64,000 bases of DNA from Modestobacter roseus (GCF_007994135.1 NZ_VLKF01000001.1:4092001-4156000); one strand, 5' to 3'; counted from the first letter of the stretch, positions 45,065 to 53,747 are shown. The notes: generated from the sequence alone by a model not told the origin. A program made the numbers and translations.

Positions 45065-45820
45065 TCAGAAGCCGAGGTAGGCGTGCCGGAGCTGCTCGTC
45101 GGCCAGCAGGGCGGCGGCGGAGTCGGTGGCGACCACCCGGCCGAGGTTGAGCACGATGCCGACGTCGGCGACCGACAGCGCGCTGCGCGCGTTCTGCTCC
45201 ACCAGCAGCACCGACAACCCGTCGCGGTCGACCAGCTCGCGCAGCAGCGCGAAGATCTGCGCCACGATCCGGGGCGCGAGGCCGAGCGAGGGCTCGTCGA
45301 GCAGCAGCATCCGCGGCTGGGCCAGCAGCGCCCGGCCGATGACGAGCATCTGCCGCTCGCCCCCGGAGAGGGTGTGCGCCGGGTTGTCCCGCCGTTCGGC
45401 GATCCGGGGGAAGAGGTCGTAGACCCGGTCGAACTCCGCCCGGCCGACCTTGCCGCGGAACAGCGCGCCGACCCGGAGGTTCTCCTCGACGGTCAGCTCG
45501 GCGATCACGCCGCGGCCCTCGGGCACGTGCGCCATGCCCTTGCGCACCATCACCTCGACCGGGGCGGCGGTGATGTCCTCGCCGTCGAGGGTGACCCGCC
45601 CCGACGAGGAACGGACCAGCCCGCTGATCGTGCGCAGCAGCGTCGTCTTCCCGGCGCCGTTGGCGCCCAGCACCGCGGTGATCTCCCCGGTGCCGGCCCG
45701 GAGCGAGACGCCGTCCAGTGCCCGCACCGGCCCGTACGCGGCGGTGAGCTCGCTGACCTCCAGCAGCGTGGACCCGCGCCGGGGCGCGACCGCGGTGCTG
45801 CCGCCGGCCGGCTCAGTCAT
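45065..45820 (-). CDS. LivF-type ABC ATPase
   Basis: The 251-residue ATPase has Walker A GANGAGKTT, signature LSGGERQMLVIGRALL, Walker B MLLLDEPSLGLAP and the switch His region LLVEQNARSAL (Gln-Asn rather than His is usual in LivF). It powers uptake together with the LivG-type subunit. Its start overlaps the end of that gene by eight bases. Confidence 0.92.
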   Translation of the reverse strand: MTEPAGGSTAVAPRRGSTLLEVSELTAAYGPVRALDGVSLRAGTGEITAVLGANGAGKTTLLRTISGLVRSSSGRVTLDGEDITAAPVEVMVRKGMAHVPEGRGVIAELTVEENLRVGALFRGKVGRAEFDRVYDLFPRIAERRDNPAHTLSGGERQMLVIGRALLAQPRMLLLDEPSLGLAPRIVAQIFALLRELVDRDGLSVLLVEQNARSALSVADVGIVLNLGRVVATDSAAALLADEQLRHAYLGF

Positions 45821-46691
45821 GCCGCACCGGCTCGGCCGCGCCGGCCGTCCCGACCTCGTCCCCGAGGTAGGCCTCGGTGACGGCGGGGTCGGCCTGCACC
45901 TCGGCGGGCGTGCCGGCGGAGATCCGCCGGCCGGAGTCGAGCACGGTGATCCGGTCGCACACCCGCATCACCAGGTCCATGTGGTGCTCGACCAGCAGCA
46001 CGCTCATCCGGCCGGAGAGGGTGCGGATCAGCTCGCCCAGCTCGCGCATCTCGTCCTCGGCCAGTCCGCTGGCCGGCTCGTCGAGCAGCAGCAGGTCCGG
46101 GTCGCAGGCCAGCGCCCGGGCCAGCGCGACCCGCTTCTGCAGCGGGTAGGGCAGCCCGCCGGGGTACGCGCCGGCGTACCGCTCCGCGCCGAGGTCGGCC
46201 AGCGCGGCGGTGGCCCGGGCGCGCAGTGCCCGCTCGTCGCGATCCGAGCGCGGCAGGGCGAGCAGGGCGGAGGCGAACCCGGCCCGGGCGTGCCGGTGCG
46301 CGCCGACCATGACGTTCTCCAGCACGGTGAGCCCGGCGAAGAGGTTGACGCCCTGCAGGGTGCGGGCGATGCCCATGCCGGCCAGCTGGTGCGGGCGCAG
46401 CCGGCGCACCGGCTCACCCCGCCAGGTCATCTGCCCGCCGCTGGGGCGGACCAGTCCGCAGGCGACGTTGAACAGCGTGGTCTTGCCGGCTCCGTTCGGG
46501 CCGATCAGGCCGTGCACCTGGCCGGGCTCCACGGTGAGCGAGACGTCGGCGAGCGCGGTGACGCCGCCGAAGGCGACCGTGATGCCGGTCAGCTCCAGGC
46601 GGGACGTCCGAGGGTCCGCCCGCTGCCGTTTCCCGCGCGGGTGGACGGCGGTGCTGCCTGCGGTCGCTCTCGGCTCCGCCAACGGGCCCAC
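45813..46691 (-). CDS. LivG-type ABC ATPase with altered signature motif
   Basis: GTG 46691 follows AGAGGAG. The 292-residue ATPase has Walker A GPNGAGKTT and Walker B LLLLDEPASGLAEDE with switch VEHHMDLVM, plus the LivG insertion region (FAGLTVLENVMVGAHRHARA). The signature is unusual: GGLPYPLQKRVALARAL where LSGGQ or LSYGDQ is expected. One half-site of the transporter may therefore be weak, as in asymmetric ABC systems. It starts the operon. Confidence 0.9.
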   Translation of the reverse strand: MGPLAEPRATAGSTAVHPRGKRQRADPRTSRLELTGITVAFGGVTALADVSLTVEPGQVHGLIGPNGAGKTTLFNVACGLVRPSGGQMTWRGEPVRRLRPHQLAGMGIARTLQGVNLFAGLTVLENVMVGAHRHARAGFASALLALPRSDRDERALRARATAALADLGAERYAGAYPGGLPYPLQKRVALARALACDPDLLLLDEPASGLAEDEMRELGELIRTLSGRMSVLLVEHHMDLVMRVCDRITVLDSGRRISAGTPAEVQADPAVTEAYLGDEVGTAGAAEPVRHD

Positions 46692-46779
46692 GGCTCCTCT
46701 GCCTCGGGTCGACGCCGGCCCGCGGGGCCGGTCGCGTCGGGGAGTCCCGACGCCTCCGAGCCTGCGGTGTGGTGAGAGG

Positions 46780-46844
46780 GGTCACAATGGGCGCCCAGCA
46801 CAGTGATGACCCGCCGTGGTTGTGCACTGTGTCCAAGGTCACAA
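46780..46844. promoter_or_regulatory. Repeats in the divergent liv/PucR promoter region
   Basis: GGTCACAA occurs at 46780-46787 and 46837-46844, and between them CACAGTG (46799-46805) faces CACTGTG (46825-46831). The set lies between LivG (start 46691) and the regulator (start 46870) and could hold binding sites for that regulator. Confidence 0.4.
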
Positions 46845-46869
46845 CGAGGTGACGGTGAGGAGGTGGCCG

Positions 46870-48096
46870 GTGCAGCCCTTCCGGCCGCAGGTGGCAGCCC
46901 GGCTGGCGGAGCTCGCGCCGCCGCTGCTGGACCGGCTCGACGCGATGGCCGACCGGATGGCCGGCATCCTGACGCGCACCGAGAGCACCTACGCGGCCCA
47001 GTCGCCGGCCGTGCTGGCCGAACTGCACGCCTCCATCCGGGAGAACCTGGAGCGCGGGGTGCGGACCCTGGTCGCCGGCGGGGACGACGGGGGCGAGGCC
47101 GCGCTGGACGCCGCGCGCGAGGTGGGCCGGCGACGGGCGGTCCAGGGGATGCCGCTGGAGACGGTGCTGCGCGCCTACCGGCTCGGCGGTCAGGTCACCT
47201 GGGAGGAGCTCCGGCGGGCCGCCCAGGAGGCCGACGCCCCGGGGGACAGCGAGCTGCTGCTGGAGGTGGCCGGTTCGGTGTGGCACGTCAACGACCGGCA
47301 GTGCGCCGCGCTGGCCGAGGCCTACCGGTGCGAGGAGCGGCGGCTGGCGGGCATCGACGACCAGGCGCGGCAGCAGGTGCTCGACGGGCTGCTCAGCGGC
47401 CGGGGCGACGACCCGGTCTTCGTCCGCGCCGCGGCCGAGCTGCTCGCGCTGCCGCTGGACGGGCGGCTGGTCTGCGTCGTCGCGCCCCCGGACGGCGCCG
47501 GTGCCCCCATGCTGAGCGCCCCCGGGGCCCGGCTGCTCAAGCGCGGGGTGCGGTCGGTCTGGGGTTGGCGCTTCGGTGCCCAGGTCGGGGTGGTCGCGCT
47601 GGGGAACCGCGGGGCCGGGGAGCTGGCGGACTGGCTCGCGGAGCTGGCCGAGGGGCCGGTCGGGCTCTCCGCCGTCGTCGAGGGCGCGGCGGCGATCGCG
47701 GCCGCCTGGCGGCTGGCCGACACCGCGGCCCGGACGCTGCCACCCGGCAGCCGCGCGGTGGCGCCGATCGACGAGCGGCTGCCCGAGGCGTTGCTGATCA
47801 GCGCCCCGGAGATCGCCGACCGGCTGGTGGAGCAGACCCTGGGCCGGGTGCTGGCGCTGCCCGGCGACGAGTGCGAGCTGCTGCTGGGCACGCTCGCGGC
47901 CGTGCTGGCCGCCGACGGCTCACCGACCCGCGCCGCCGACGCGCTGTACTGCCACCGGAACACGGTCATGCACCGGCTGCGCCGGATCGAGCAGCTCACC
48001 GGCCGCTCGGCGACCGATCCCCGGGCCCGGTTGCTGTGGCAGCTCGCCCTGCTGGGCACCGGGCACCGGCGGCCGGCCGAGCGTCACTGCAGGTAG
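46870..48096 (+). CDS. PucR/CdaR-like transcriptional regulator
   Basis: GTG 46870 has GAGGAGG at proper distance; earlier in-frame starts lack one. The 408-residue protein has an N-terminal helical sensor-like region and a C-terminal helix-turn-helix of the PucR type (AADALYCHRNTVMHRLRRIE, followed by LTGRSATDPRARLLWQLAL). Such regulators respond to a metabolite and control nearby uptake or catabolic genes. It is divergent from the liv-type operon, which it may regulate. Confidence 0.83.
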   Translation: MQPFRPQVAARLAELAPPLLDRLDAMADRMAGILTRTESTYAAQSPAVLAELHASIRENLERGVRTLVAGGDDGGEAALDAAREVGRRRAVQGMPLETVLRAYRLGGQVTWEELRRAAQEADAPGDSELLLEVAGSVWHVNDRQCAALAEAYRCEERRLAGIDDQARQQVLDGLLSGRGDDPVFVRAAAELLALPLDGRLVCVVAPPDGAGAPMLSAPGARLLKRGVRSVWGWRFGAQVGVVALGNRGAGELADWLAELAEGPVGLSAVVEGAAAIAAAWRLADTAARTLPPGSRAVAPIDERLPEALLISAPEIADRLVEQTLGRVLALPGDECELLLGTLAAVLAADGSPTRAADALYCHRNTVMHRLRRIEQLTGRSATDPRARLLWQLALLGTGHRRPAERHCR

Positions 48097-48350
48097 TTCT
48101 CCACCTGCGGCTCCGGCCGCGGCTGCGCCTCGTCCGGGTCCTCGTCGTACTGGCGCTTGGCGTCCCGCTGGCGCTGCAGGTCCCACAGCTGGTCGCGCTC
48201 GTGCTCGATGTGGGTCAGCCGGGCGCGCTGCTCCTCGGTGTGGTCGCCGGTCTCGCGCAGCCGGCGCTCCTCCTCGGCCAGGTCGTGGATCCGCTGGTGG
48301 ATCTGCTCGTCGTCGAGGTGCTCGTGCTCGGAGTGCTCGTGCTCGGTCAT
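48084..48350 (-). CDS. DUF2630 family protein
   Basis: The 88-residue, strongly charged protein has a His/Glu-rich start and a helical body with EEERRLRETGDHTEEQRARL and HIEHERDQLWDLQRQRDAKR, ending PEPQVENYLQ as in DUF2630. Function is unknown. It overlaps the convergent regulator gene by 13 bases. Confidence 0.8.
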   Translation of the reverse strand: MTEHEHSEHEHLDDEQIHQRIHDLAEEERRLRETGDHTEEQRARLTHIEHERDQLWDLQRQRDAKRQYDEDPDEAQPRPEPQVENYLQ

Positions 48351-48400
48351 CTCGTCCTCTCCTCGTGCGTCGACGTCCCCTTGCCCCGTGAGCGGGGAGC

Positions 48401-49369
48401 TCACGCCTGGGGTGTCCCGGGCTCGGGTGTCCAGCCCTCCACGAACGCGGCCAGCCGGCGGGTGACCGCACCGCCGGACCGGCCCAGCGCCAGCAGGGCC
48501 GCCCGCTCGAGTGGCACCCGCACCGGGCGGCGCACCGGCTCCGGCGCGGCCCGGACGGCGTGCCCGGCGGCGACCAGCTCGGGCACGGGGCGGTCCAGCT
48601 GGGCCCGCACCCGGTCCAGCGCGGCGGCGGCCGGCCCGGCGTTGCCGGTCACCAGCGCGGTGACGAACGCGGGGTCGCTGCCGGCGACCCGCGTGCCGTC
48701 GCGGAAGCTGCCGGCGGCCAGCGACAGCGCCAGCGGCCCGGCCTCGCCGGCCGCGGCCGCGAGCGCGGCGGCCAGCAGGTGCGGGACGGCGCTGATCGCG
48801 GCGACGGCGTCGTCGTGCTCGGCGGCGGTCACCGGCACGACCTCCGCGCCGACGGCGAGGGCGATCTCGGCCACCCGCAGCCAGCGGCGCAGGTCGGTGC
48901 CCGGCTCCAGGCACAGCGCCCACCGGGCGCCGCGGAACAAGTCGGGGTCGACGGCGTCCGGGCCGGACCGCTCGGTGCCGCACATCGGGTGGCCGCCGAC
49001 GAACCGCTCCCCGAACGCGGCGCCCAGCTCGGCCAGGACCGGCGCCTTCACCGAGCCGACGTCGGTGACCGTGGCGCCGGGGTCGACCCGCAGCCCGTCG
49101 AGCGCGCTGCCCAGCGCCGGCAGCGGGACGGCGAGGACGACGACGCCGGTGAGCTCCTGGGTCACGAAGACGCCGTGCTCCTCGGCGGCGGCGCGGGCGG
49201 CCGGGTCGACGTCCCAGCCGGACACCGCCCGCCCGGCGGCGGCGAGCGCGGCGGCCAGCGACCCGCCCAGCTGGCCCAGGCCGACCACCGAGACCGGCGG
49301 GGCCGGCATGGTCGGCACGGGGAAGGGGCCCGGGCGCGCGGGGGTCGTGCTCACCGGGTCATCGGCCAT
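48401..49369 (-). CDS. tyrA: Prephenate dehydrogenase
   Basis: The 322-residue enzyme has the NAD motif VSVVGLGQLGGSLAAALAAA and catalytic region FVGGHPMCGTERSGPDAVD. It oxidatively decarboxylates prephenate in tyrosine synthesis. No ACT domain is seen. ATG 49369 has no ribosome site but TAGCCT ends 6 bases upstream, fitting a leaderless message; ATG 49309 is an internal alternative that would start just before the Rossmann motif. Confidence 0.9.
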   Translation of the reverse strand: MADDPVSTTPARPGPFPVPTMPAPPVSVVGLGQLGGSLAAALAAAGRAVSGWDVDPAARAAAEEHGVFVTQELTGVVVLAVPLPALGSALDGLRVDPGATVTDVGSVKAPVLAELGAAFGERFVGGHPMCGTERSGPDAVDPDLFRGARWALCLEPGTDLRRWLRVAEIALAVGAEVVPVTAAEHDDAVAAISAVPHLLAAALAAAAGEAGPLALSLAAGSFRDGTRVAGSDPAFVTALVTGNAGPAAAALDRVRAQLDRPVPELVAAGHAVRAAPEPVRRPVRVPLERAALLALGRSGGAVTRRLAAFVEGWTPEPGTPQA

Positions 49370-49383
49370 GATCAGAGGCTATG
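49367..49383. promoter_or_regulatory. Back-to-back start codons with overlapping -10 boxes
   Basis: The tyrA ATG (49369, minus) and the ATG at 49381 (plus) are 11 bases apart. TAGCCT on the minus strand (49376-49381) ends 6 bases before the tyrA ATG. On the plus strand CATGAT (49367-49372) ends 8 bases before ATG 49381. Both would give transcripts starting at or near the start codon. Confidence 0.45.
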
Positions 49384-49890
49384 ACGACCCTCCCGGACGC
49401 CGGCGCCGGACTGCGCCCGAGCTTCGCGGTGCGGGTGGCCCGCGCCGACGGCGGCTGGCGGTGCGAGCTGCTGGCCGCCGACGCCTCCGACGAGCTGCCC
49501 GTCCTCGAGCGCGCCCTCGCCGAGCCCGCCGCCGCGGGCTGGCCCGGCCCGTACGTGCTGGTCGTGGACAGCCGGCTGTACTTCGTCGTGCTGCGGCCCG
49601 GCCCCGGCGGGATGGTGCGGGCGCTGATCTCCGACGCCACCTTCCAGGAGTGGCTGCTGGCCGCCGAGACGGTCGAGCGCTACGGCATCCCGGTCGACGA
49701 CGCGACCTTCGACGAGGACGAGGAGGGCTGGCCCGGGGGCGACCTGGACCTCTTCGCCGACGCCGGGCTGCCCGCCGAGGAGCTCGCCACCCTGCTGTCG
49801 TCGGACGAGCTGTGGGCCGACGAGATGGTGCTGGCGATCGCCGCGCGGCTGGGGTTCGCCGACCAGCTGGCCGAGGTGGCCGCGCCGTGA
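49381..49890 (+). CDS. tRNA adenosine deaminase-associated protein
   Basis: The 169-residue acidic protein matches the family found beside tadA in actinobacteria (FAVRVARADGGWRCELLAAD; LEEALAEP-type segment; EDEEGWPGGDLDLFADAGLP). Its biochemical role is unknown; a link to TadA is suggested by conserved adjacency and by the GTGA overlap with that gene. Confidence 0.85.
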   Translation: MTTLPDAGAGLRPSFAVRVARADGGWRCELLAADASDELPVLERALAEPAAAGWPGPYVLVVDSRLYFVVLRPGPGGMVRALISDATFQEWLLAAETVERYGIPVDDATFDEDEEGWPGGDLDLFADAGLPAEELATLLSSDELWADEMVLAIAARLGFADQLAEVAAP

Positions 49891-50375
49891 CCGGCGTCGT
49901 CCCGGGGGTCGTACCGGACGCCGTCGACGCGGCGATGGTGCGCGCGCTGGAGCTGGCCGCGGCGGCGCAGCAGTGGGGTGACACCCCGATCGGCGCCGTG
50001 GTCCTCGGGTCGGACGGCGCGGTGCTGGCCGAGGCGGCCAACGAGCGGGAGAAGCTCGGCGACCCCACCGCGCACGCCGAGGTGCTGGCCCTGCGGGCGG
50101 CCGCGCGGGCGCACGGCGACGGGTGGCGGCTGACCGGCGCGACGCTGGTGGTCACGCTCGAGCCCTGCACCATGTGCGCCGGTGCGAGCGTGCTGGCCCG
50201 GGTGGCCCGGGTGGTCTACGGCGCGGACGACCCGAAGGCGGGCGCGGCCGGATCGCTGTGGGACGTCGTCCGGGACCGTCGGCTCAACCACCGGCCCGAG
50301 GTGACCGGCGGTGTCCGGGCCGAGGAGTCGGCGGCGCTCCTACGCGCCTTCTTCCGCGCGAAGCGGGGCCTGTAG
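49887..50375 (+). CDS. tadA: tRNA-specific adenosine deaminase
   Basis: The 162-residue zinc enzyme has PTAHAEVLALRAAARAHG (His ligand and catalytic Glu) and TLEPCTMCAGASVLARV (two Cys ligands). It converts A34 of tRNA-Arg(ACG) to inosine; that tRNA is encoded at 20651. GTG 49887 overlaps the preceding stop as GTGA; ATG 49935 is a shorter alternative. Confidence 0.95.
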   Translation: MTGVVPGVVPDAVDAAMVRALELAAAAQQWGDTPIGAVVLGSDGAVLAEAANEREKLGDPTAHAEVLALRAAARAHGDGWRLTGATLVVTLEPCTMCAGASVLARVARVVYGADDPKAGAAGSLWDVVRDRRLNHRPEVTGGVRAEESAALLRAFFRAKRGL

Positions 50376-50385
50376 TCTCTCCGGC

Positions 50386-50470
50386 GGTGGCGTGTCCGAG
50401 CGGCCGAAGGAGCACGCCTCGAAAGCGTGTGAGGTGCAAGCCTCCGTGGGTTCAAATCCCACCGCCACCG
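50386..50470 (+). tRNA. tRNA-Ser(CGA)
   Basis: An 85-base class II tRNA: acceptor GGTGGCG/CGCCACC, anticodon CGA at 50420-50422 (loop CTCGAAA), long variable arm, T-loop GGTTCAAATCC, discriminator G. A possible -10 box, TAGTCT at 50373-50378, overlaps the tadA stop codon. Confidence 0.97.
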
Positions 50471-50476
50471 CCAGCC

Positions 50477-50512
50477 GAGAGGGGCGGCGCCCAGCCGGGC
50501 GCCGCCCCTCTC
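50477..50512. terminator. 16-bp stem hairpin
   Basis: Arms 50477-50492 and 50497-50512 pair perfectly with loop AGCC. It sits 7 bases after the tRNA and 5 bases beyond the end of the convergent kinase gene, so it can stop both. Confidence 0.85.
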
Positions 50513-50516
50513 GCGT

Positions 50517-52211
50517 TCACACCGGCTCGTCGTAGTCGATGAGCAGCTGGCCGCCGTCGCCGCGGACCAGCTCGATCCGGTGCTGCTCGGGCGAGGTGCC
50601 GCCGTTGCGGGCGACGAAGGTCACCGGGGCGCGGGCCACCAGCGAGCCGTTCTCGGCCGACACCGCCCCGAGCCGCACCTCGCTGAACCGGTTCCAGAAG
50701 CGCACGTAGGCAGCCCGGCTGCCGATCGCCGCCCGCAGGCGCGGGCCGGTGCGCTCCCACGCCTGCTGCGGGTTGCCGGGCAGCAGTGCGTAGTACGAGG
50801 TCACCGCGTCGCGCACCGCAGCCGCGCCGTCCGGTGCGGGCGCCGGGGGCTCGGTGGTCGGTGGGGGAGCCGGCTCGCTGGTGGACGGCGGGGGAGTCGA
50901 GGGCGGCGCCGGGGTGGAGGTCGGTGTCGGCGTGGGGGTCGGCGTCGGTGTCGGGGTCGGCGTCGGTGTCGGGGTGGGCGTCGGGTCCGCGGTCGTCGCC
51001 CGCGCCTCGGTGGTGGGCTCCGGCGTGGGGCTGCTGCGCTGCGCCGTCGGCCCACCGGCGCCGTTCTCCCGCCCGGCGAGCGCGAAGCCGCCACCGACCA
51101 GCCCACCGACGACCAGCAGGGCGAGCAGCGCGACCACGAGCCGTCGGCCTGATCGGCGACGACGAGGCGCGGACGCCGGCCGGGCACCGGTCGACGTCCC
51201 GGCGGGCGGGGTGCGGGAGGACAACGGGGTGCTGGCGGACGGCGGGGCGGCGACCGGGGGCGGCGGCGCGTGCGCCGGGGCGGGCAGCGGCCGGCCGTCG
51301 TCGTCCACGGCCCGGAGGTCGGCCATCGTCGGGGGCAGCGCCGTCCGGGCGGCGAGCACCTCGGTGACGTCGCCGTCCTTCCCGGCCACCAGCCGGGCCA
51401 GCTGGTCGCGGACCTGGGTCATCGAGGGGCGCTTGCGCGGATCGGAGTTCAGCATCCGCATCAGCGGCCGGCCGAGCGCCCCGGCGTGCCGCGGCTTGGC
51501 GACGTCCCCGCCGGCCACCCGGTGGAGCATCTCCAGCGGGTTCTCGGTCATCCCGAACGGCGGGGTGCCCTCCAGGCAGGCGAAGAGCGTGGCGCCCAGG
51601 GAGAAGACGTCGCTGGCCTGGTCCGGCTCCCGGCCGCGCGCCACCTCGGGCGCCAGGTAGGCCGGCGTGCCCTTGACCACCCCGGTCTGGGTCAGCGACA
51701 CGTCGCCGGTGGCCCGGGAGATGCCGAAGTCGGTGATCTTGACCAGGCCCTCGCTGCGCTCGCCCTCGCCGATCAGCACGTTGCCCGGCTTGACGTCCCG
51801 GTGCACCACCCCGGCCGCGTGCACCGCGGCCAGCGCATCGGCCACCTGGGCGCCGATCTGGGCCACCTGGGTCACCGGCAGGGTGCCGCTGTCGTGCAGC
51901 ACCTGGGCCAGGCTGCGCGAGGGCAGGTACTCCATGACCAGCCACGGCGTGCCGCCGTCGTCGACCATGTCGTAGACGGCGACGGCGTGCGGGTGGCTGA
52001 GCCGGGCGGCGATCCGCCCCTCGCGCATCGCCGCCTCGCGGTGCCCGGCGGTGGCCTCCGGGTCGCTGCCGGCCGGGATGAGCACCTGCTTGACCGCGAC
52101 GTCGCGGCCCAGCAGCTCGTCACGAGCCAGCCACACCGCGCCCATCGAGCCGCCGCCGAGCCGGGAGCGCAGCAGGTAGCGCCCGGCCACCCGGGATCCC
52201 GGAGCGGTCAC
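50517..52211 (-). CDS. Membrane Ser/Thr protein kinase (PknB-type)
   Basis: The 564-residue protein has an N-terminal kinase domain: GGGSMGAVWLARD, VAVKQV, HRDVKPGNVLI, TDFGISRATGD, and GTPAYLAPEVARG. A Pro-rich juxtamembrane part leads to a helix (RLVVALLALLVVGGLVGGGF), then a Pro/Thr repeat spacer and an extracellular alpha/beta domain of about 100 residues with NRFSEVRLG. It resembles cell-wall-sensing kinases but has no PASTA repeats; the sensor domain is of SnoaL/NTF2-like size. All catalytic residues are present. Confidence 0.92.
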   Translation of the reverse strand: MTAPGSRVAGRYLLRSRLGGGSMGAVWLARDELLGRDVAVKQVLIPAGSDPEATAGHREAAMREGRIAARLSHPHAVAVYDMVDDGGTPWLVMEYLPSRSLAQVLHDSGTLPVTQVAQIGAQVADALAAVHAAGVVHRDVKPGNVLIGEGERSEGLVKITDFGISRATGDVSLTQTGVVKGTPAYLAPEVARGREPDQASDVFSLGATLFACLEGTPPFGMTENPLEMLHRVAGGDVAKPRHAGALGRPLMRMLNSDPRKRPSMTQVRDQLARLVAGKDGDVTEVLAARTALPPTMADLRAVDDDGRPLPAPAHAPPPPVAAPPSASTPLSSRTPPAGTSTGARPASAPRRRRSGRRLVVALLALLVVGGLVGGGFALAGRENGAGGPTAQRSSPTPEPTTEARATTADPTPTPTPTPTPTPTPTPTPTPTSTPAPPSTPPPSTSEPAPPPTTEPPAPAPDGAAAVRDAVTSYYALLPGNPQQAWERTGPRLRAAIGSRAAYVRFWNRFSEVRLGAVSAENGSLVARAPVTFVARNGGTSPEQHRIELVRGDGGQLLIDYDEPV

Positions 52212-52254
52212 CGGCGCCGTCCCGCGGGCGCTCGCAGCTGTCCGAGCACTGGGG

Positions 52255-52605
52255 TCAGGCGGAGGCCGGGGCCCCGTACCGGCGGGCGTACTCGGCCTGG
52301 GCCCCCTCGGGCAGGGCGTCGTACAGCTCGCCCAACTCGGCCAGCGACGCCTCGGGCAGCTCGTCGAACAGCTGCGACCAGCTCGGCGGCTCTTCCTGGT
52401 GGCTGCGGGTGAGCAGCAGCTCCCAGGCCCGGGTCTGCCGGTCGCGCTGCGCGCGCTCGGCGACCATGCCGGACAGGTAGGTGTCCTTCGCGGCGTCCTT
52501 CTCCGCGCGGGTCGCGTCGGCGGGGAGGTTGCTCGGGTCGGTCTCCCGCAGGGCGGTGACGATCGCGGCCACCACCTCGGGACGCACCTGCTCGGTCTCG
52601 CTCAT
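52255..52605 (-). CDS. Hypothetical acidic protein
   Basis: ATG 52605 follows GGAGGAG. The 116-residue protein is helical and acidic (RPEVVAAIVTALRETDPSNL; PPSWSQLFDELPEASLAELG). No family is recognised. It lies 43 bases upstream of the kinase gene on the same strand and may be cotranscribed with it. Confidence 0.7.
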   Translation of the reverse strand: MSETEQVRPEVVAAIVTALRETDPSNLPADATRAEKDAAKDTYLSGMVAERAQRDRQTRAWELLLTRSHQEEPPSWSQLFDELPEASLAELGELYDALPEGAQAEYARRYGAPASA

Positions 52606-52705
52606 CGGGCTCCTCCCGGTCGCTGCGGCTGCCGGCGGTCGCCCTCCGGTCCGGCTCACTCAACCACCCCCGTCCCGCGTCGGCCGGGCGGGTCGGGGGC
52701 GGCGG

Positions 52706-52734
52706 CTGACGCGCGTGTGGCTGCCCGGTAGAGT
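52706..52734 (+). promoter_or_regulatory. Promoter of tRNA-Ser(GGA)
   Basis: CTGACG (52706-52711), a 17-base spacer and TAGAGT (52729-52734) place the transcription start near 52741, just before the tRNA. Confidence 0.55.
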
Positions 52735-52744
52735 GCCCGGCACT

Positions 52745-52829
52745 GGAGGATTCGCCTAGTGGCCTATGGCGCTCGCTTGGAAAGCGGGTTGGGTGCAAGC
52801 CCTCGGGAGTTCGAATCTCCCATCCTCCG
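52745..52829 (+). tRNA. tRNA-Ser(GGA)
   Basis: An 85-base class II tRNA: acceptor GGAGGAT/ATCCTCC, anticodon GGA at 52779-52781 (loop TTGGAAA), long variable arm, T-loop AGTTCGAATCT, discriminator G. A small hairpin at 52838-52852 could end it. The EamA gene on the opposite strand runs 66 bases into it. Confidence 0.97.
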
Positions 52830-53747
52830 CAGGTAGAGCGCCGTCACGGCGCCGAGCATCAGGGCCCCCCCGGCCAGCGCGGTCGGGGCGAGCCGCTCGC
52901 CCAGCAGCGCGGTGGCCAGCGCCGTCGCGGTCAGCGGCTCGAGCAGCGTCACGATCGAGGCGACCGCCGCCGGCACCGTGCGCACCCCGGTGAAGAACAG
53001 GCCGTAGGCCAGCGCGCTGGGCACCACACCCAGGTAGACCAACGTGCCCAGCGCCAGCGGGTCGCCGGTCAGGTCGAGCCCGGCGACCAGCGCCACCGGG
53101 GTCAGCAGCAGCGCGCCGAGGGTGAACCCGGCCGTCGTCGTCGGCACGCCGTCGGGCACCCCGGCCGAGGCCAGCACCACCCCGGCGTAGGCCACCGCGC
53201 AGCCGACCGCGGCCAGCGCGCCCAGCAGCACGGTGTCCCCGGCGTCGGCACCGGCCGACACCCCGACCAGCAGCACCAGCCCGACCAGCGCCACCGCCAG
53301 CGCCGCCGTCGTCGCCCGGTCCGGCCGGCCGTGCCCGAGCACGGCCGCACCGACGGCGACCAGCAGCGGGGCCAGCCCCAGCGCCACCAGGGTGGCGATG
53401 CTCACGCCCGCGGTGGCGACGGCGGCGAAGTAGGCGCTCTGGTAGACCGCCAGCCCGGCGCCGACCAGCAGCAGCCGGGTGCGCACCGGGGCGGTCAGCG
53501 GCGCGCGTGGGGCGGTGCGACGACGGCGGGTCAGCGCATGCACGGCCAGCAGCGCGGCCGCCCCGATCGCCATCCGGTGCCAGGCGACGTCGAGCGGGTC
53601 GAGGTCGGTGCGCCGGGCGACCAGGTCGCCGCTCACCCCGGAGGTGCCCCAGCACAGGGCGGCGAGGACGACGAGGGCGAAGCCCCGGGCCGACGGGGCG
53701 GGCGTCGGCGGGGCCGACGCGACCGGGACCACGGGGCCGGGGGACAT
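52764..53747 (-). CDS. EamA/DMT family transporter with tail antisense to a tRNA
   Basis: The 327-residue protein has ten membrane helices in two EamA repeats (FALVVLAALCWGTSGVSGDL; LLGALAAVGCAVAYAGVVLA). It probably exports a metabolite. The natural end appears to be near AGGALMLGAVTALYLR; the last 21 residues (RRMGDSNSRG onwards) are read from the complement of tRNA-Ser(GGA) and carry no membrane or family character. ATG 53747 has TAGGCT 8 bases upstream, fitting leaderless expression. Confidence 0.85.
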   Translation of the reverse strand: MSPGPVVPVASAPPTPAPSARGFALVVLAALCWGTSGVSGDLVARRTDLDPLDVAWHRMAIGAAALLAVHALTRRRRTAPRAPLTAPVRTRLLLVGAGLAVYQSAYFAAVATAGVSIATLVALGLAPLLVAVGAAVLGHGRPDRATTAALAVALVGLVLLVGVSAGADAGDTVLLGALAAVGCAVAYAGVVLASAGVPDGVPTTTAGFTLGALLLTPVALVAGLDLTGDPLALGTLVYLGVVPSALAYGLFFTGVRTVPAAVASIVTLLEPLTATALATALLGERLAPTALAGGALMLGAVTALYLRRMGDSNSRGLAPNPLSKRAP

